Source: Pycnococcus provasolii (lineage: Eukaryota > Chlorophyta > Pseudoscourfieldiophyceae > Pseudoscourfieldiales). From it: a DNA stretch of 64,000 bases. The position numbers and the translations under genes are program-made. The notes under the pieces were generated by a model, which was given only the letters and a program-made list of their open reading frames with translations, ran no database searches and was not told the DNA's origin. The stretch lies in the NCBI GenBank assembly GCA_049487715.1, contig CP150563.1:620001-684000 (forward strand), read 5' to 3'. Below are positions 63,931 through 64,000 of this stretch, in pieces; within the stretch, counting starts at the first letter, position 1, and every line of letters starts with the position of its first letter.

Positions 63931-64000
63931 GAAGCATCCGGCGGATCCCTTGCACTTTGGGTCAGAGGCGTCGGATCGGTGTGCGTTTGTTTTTGGGATG

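Overview
The window is nuclear DNA from a compact, GC-rich eukaryotic genome, most probably a small green alga of prasinophyte type. The plant-lineage signal comes from an EXECUTER-type singlet-oxygen sensor, a plant-class (VIII-like) myosin, a LOG-type phosphoribohydrolase, a chloroplast KEA antiporter, a tocopherol/plastoquinone methyltransferase and several proteins with transit-peptide-like N termini. Next to these sit genes that land plants lack: a cAMP-dependent protein kinase catalytic subunit and a selenoprotein S with a penultimate TGA codon. About 28 protein genes lie on both strands, roughly one per 2.3 kb. Most have no intron. The few introns seen are short (47 to about 130 bp) with GTACGT-like donors. 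No rRNA, tRNA or CRISPR locus was recognised.

Layout. 1-2 kb: the 3' end of a Tim22-like import gene, a CCDC25 homologue and a HIT hydrolase. 2.5-7.2 kb: a ~1500-residue protein with calpain-domain-III-like sandwiches. 8.2-12.7 kb: a STAND/NLR-like protein with MGC lipidation signal, TIR-like effector region, NACHT-type ATPase and 14 nearly identical WD40 repeats, the most striking locus here. 13.5-16.3 kb: a hypothetical gene, the methyltransferase and ISD11. 16.4-20.7 kb: accessory DNA with TTTAGGG-like motifs, hairpins, decayed coding-like stretches and a truncated hAT transposase. 20.7-23.5 kb: a secreted Gly/Tyr-rich protein, AP-4 sigma and a CUE-domain protein. 24.9-30.7 kb: PKA-C, a bacterial-looking conserved gene, GARS, an interrupted coiled-coil locus and an F-box protein. 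30.7-37.5 kb: a hypothetical gene, a spliced bestrophin-like membrane protein, EXECUTER and selenoprotein S. 37.7-49.3 kb: two Sfi1-like centrosomal proteins (one with LRRs), the myosin and a hypothetical gene. 49.6-63.9 kb: LOG, KEA, ankyrin-ACBP, a chloroplast repeat protein, a PPOX-like oxidoreductase, a chloroplast coiled-coil protein and a creatininase-family hydrolase.

Functional themes are plastid physiology (EXECUTER, KEA, PPOX-like, MPBQ/tocopherol MT, two coiled-coil plastid proteins), cytoskeleton and centrioles (myosin, two Sfi1 proteins), trafficking and ER quality control (AP-4 sigma, SELENOS, CCDC25), Fe-S and purine metabolism (ISD11, GARS), and signalling or possible innate immunity (PKA-C, NLR-like). 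The gene order looks like ordinary eukaryotic mixing; no operon-like cluster is implied.
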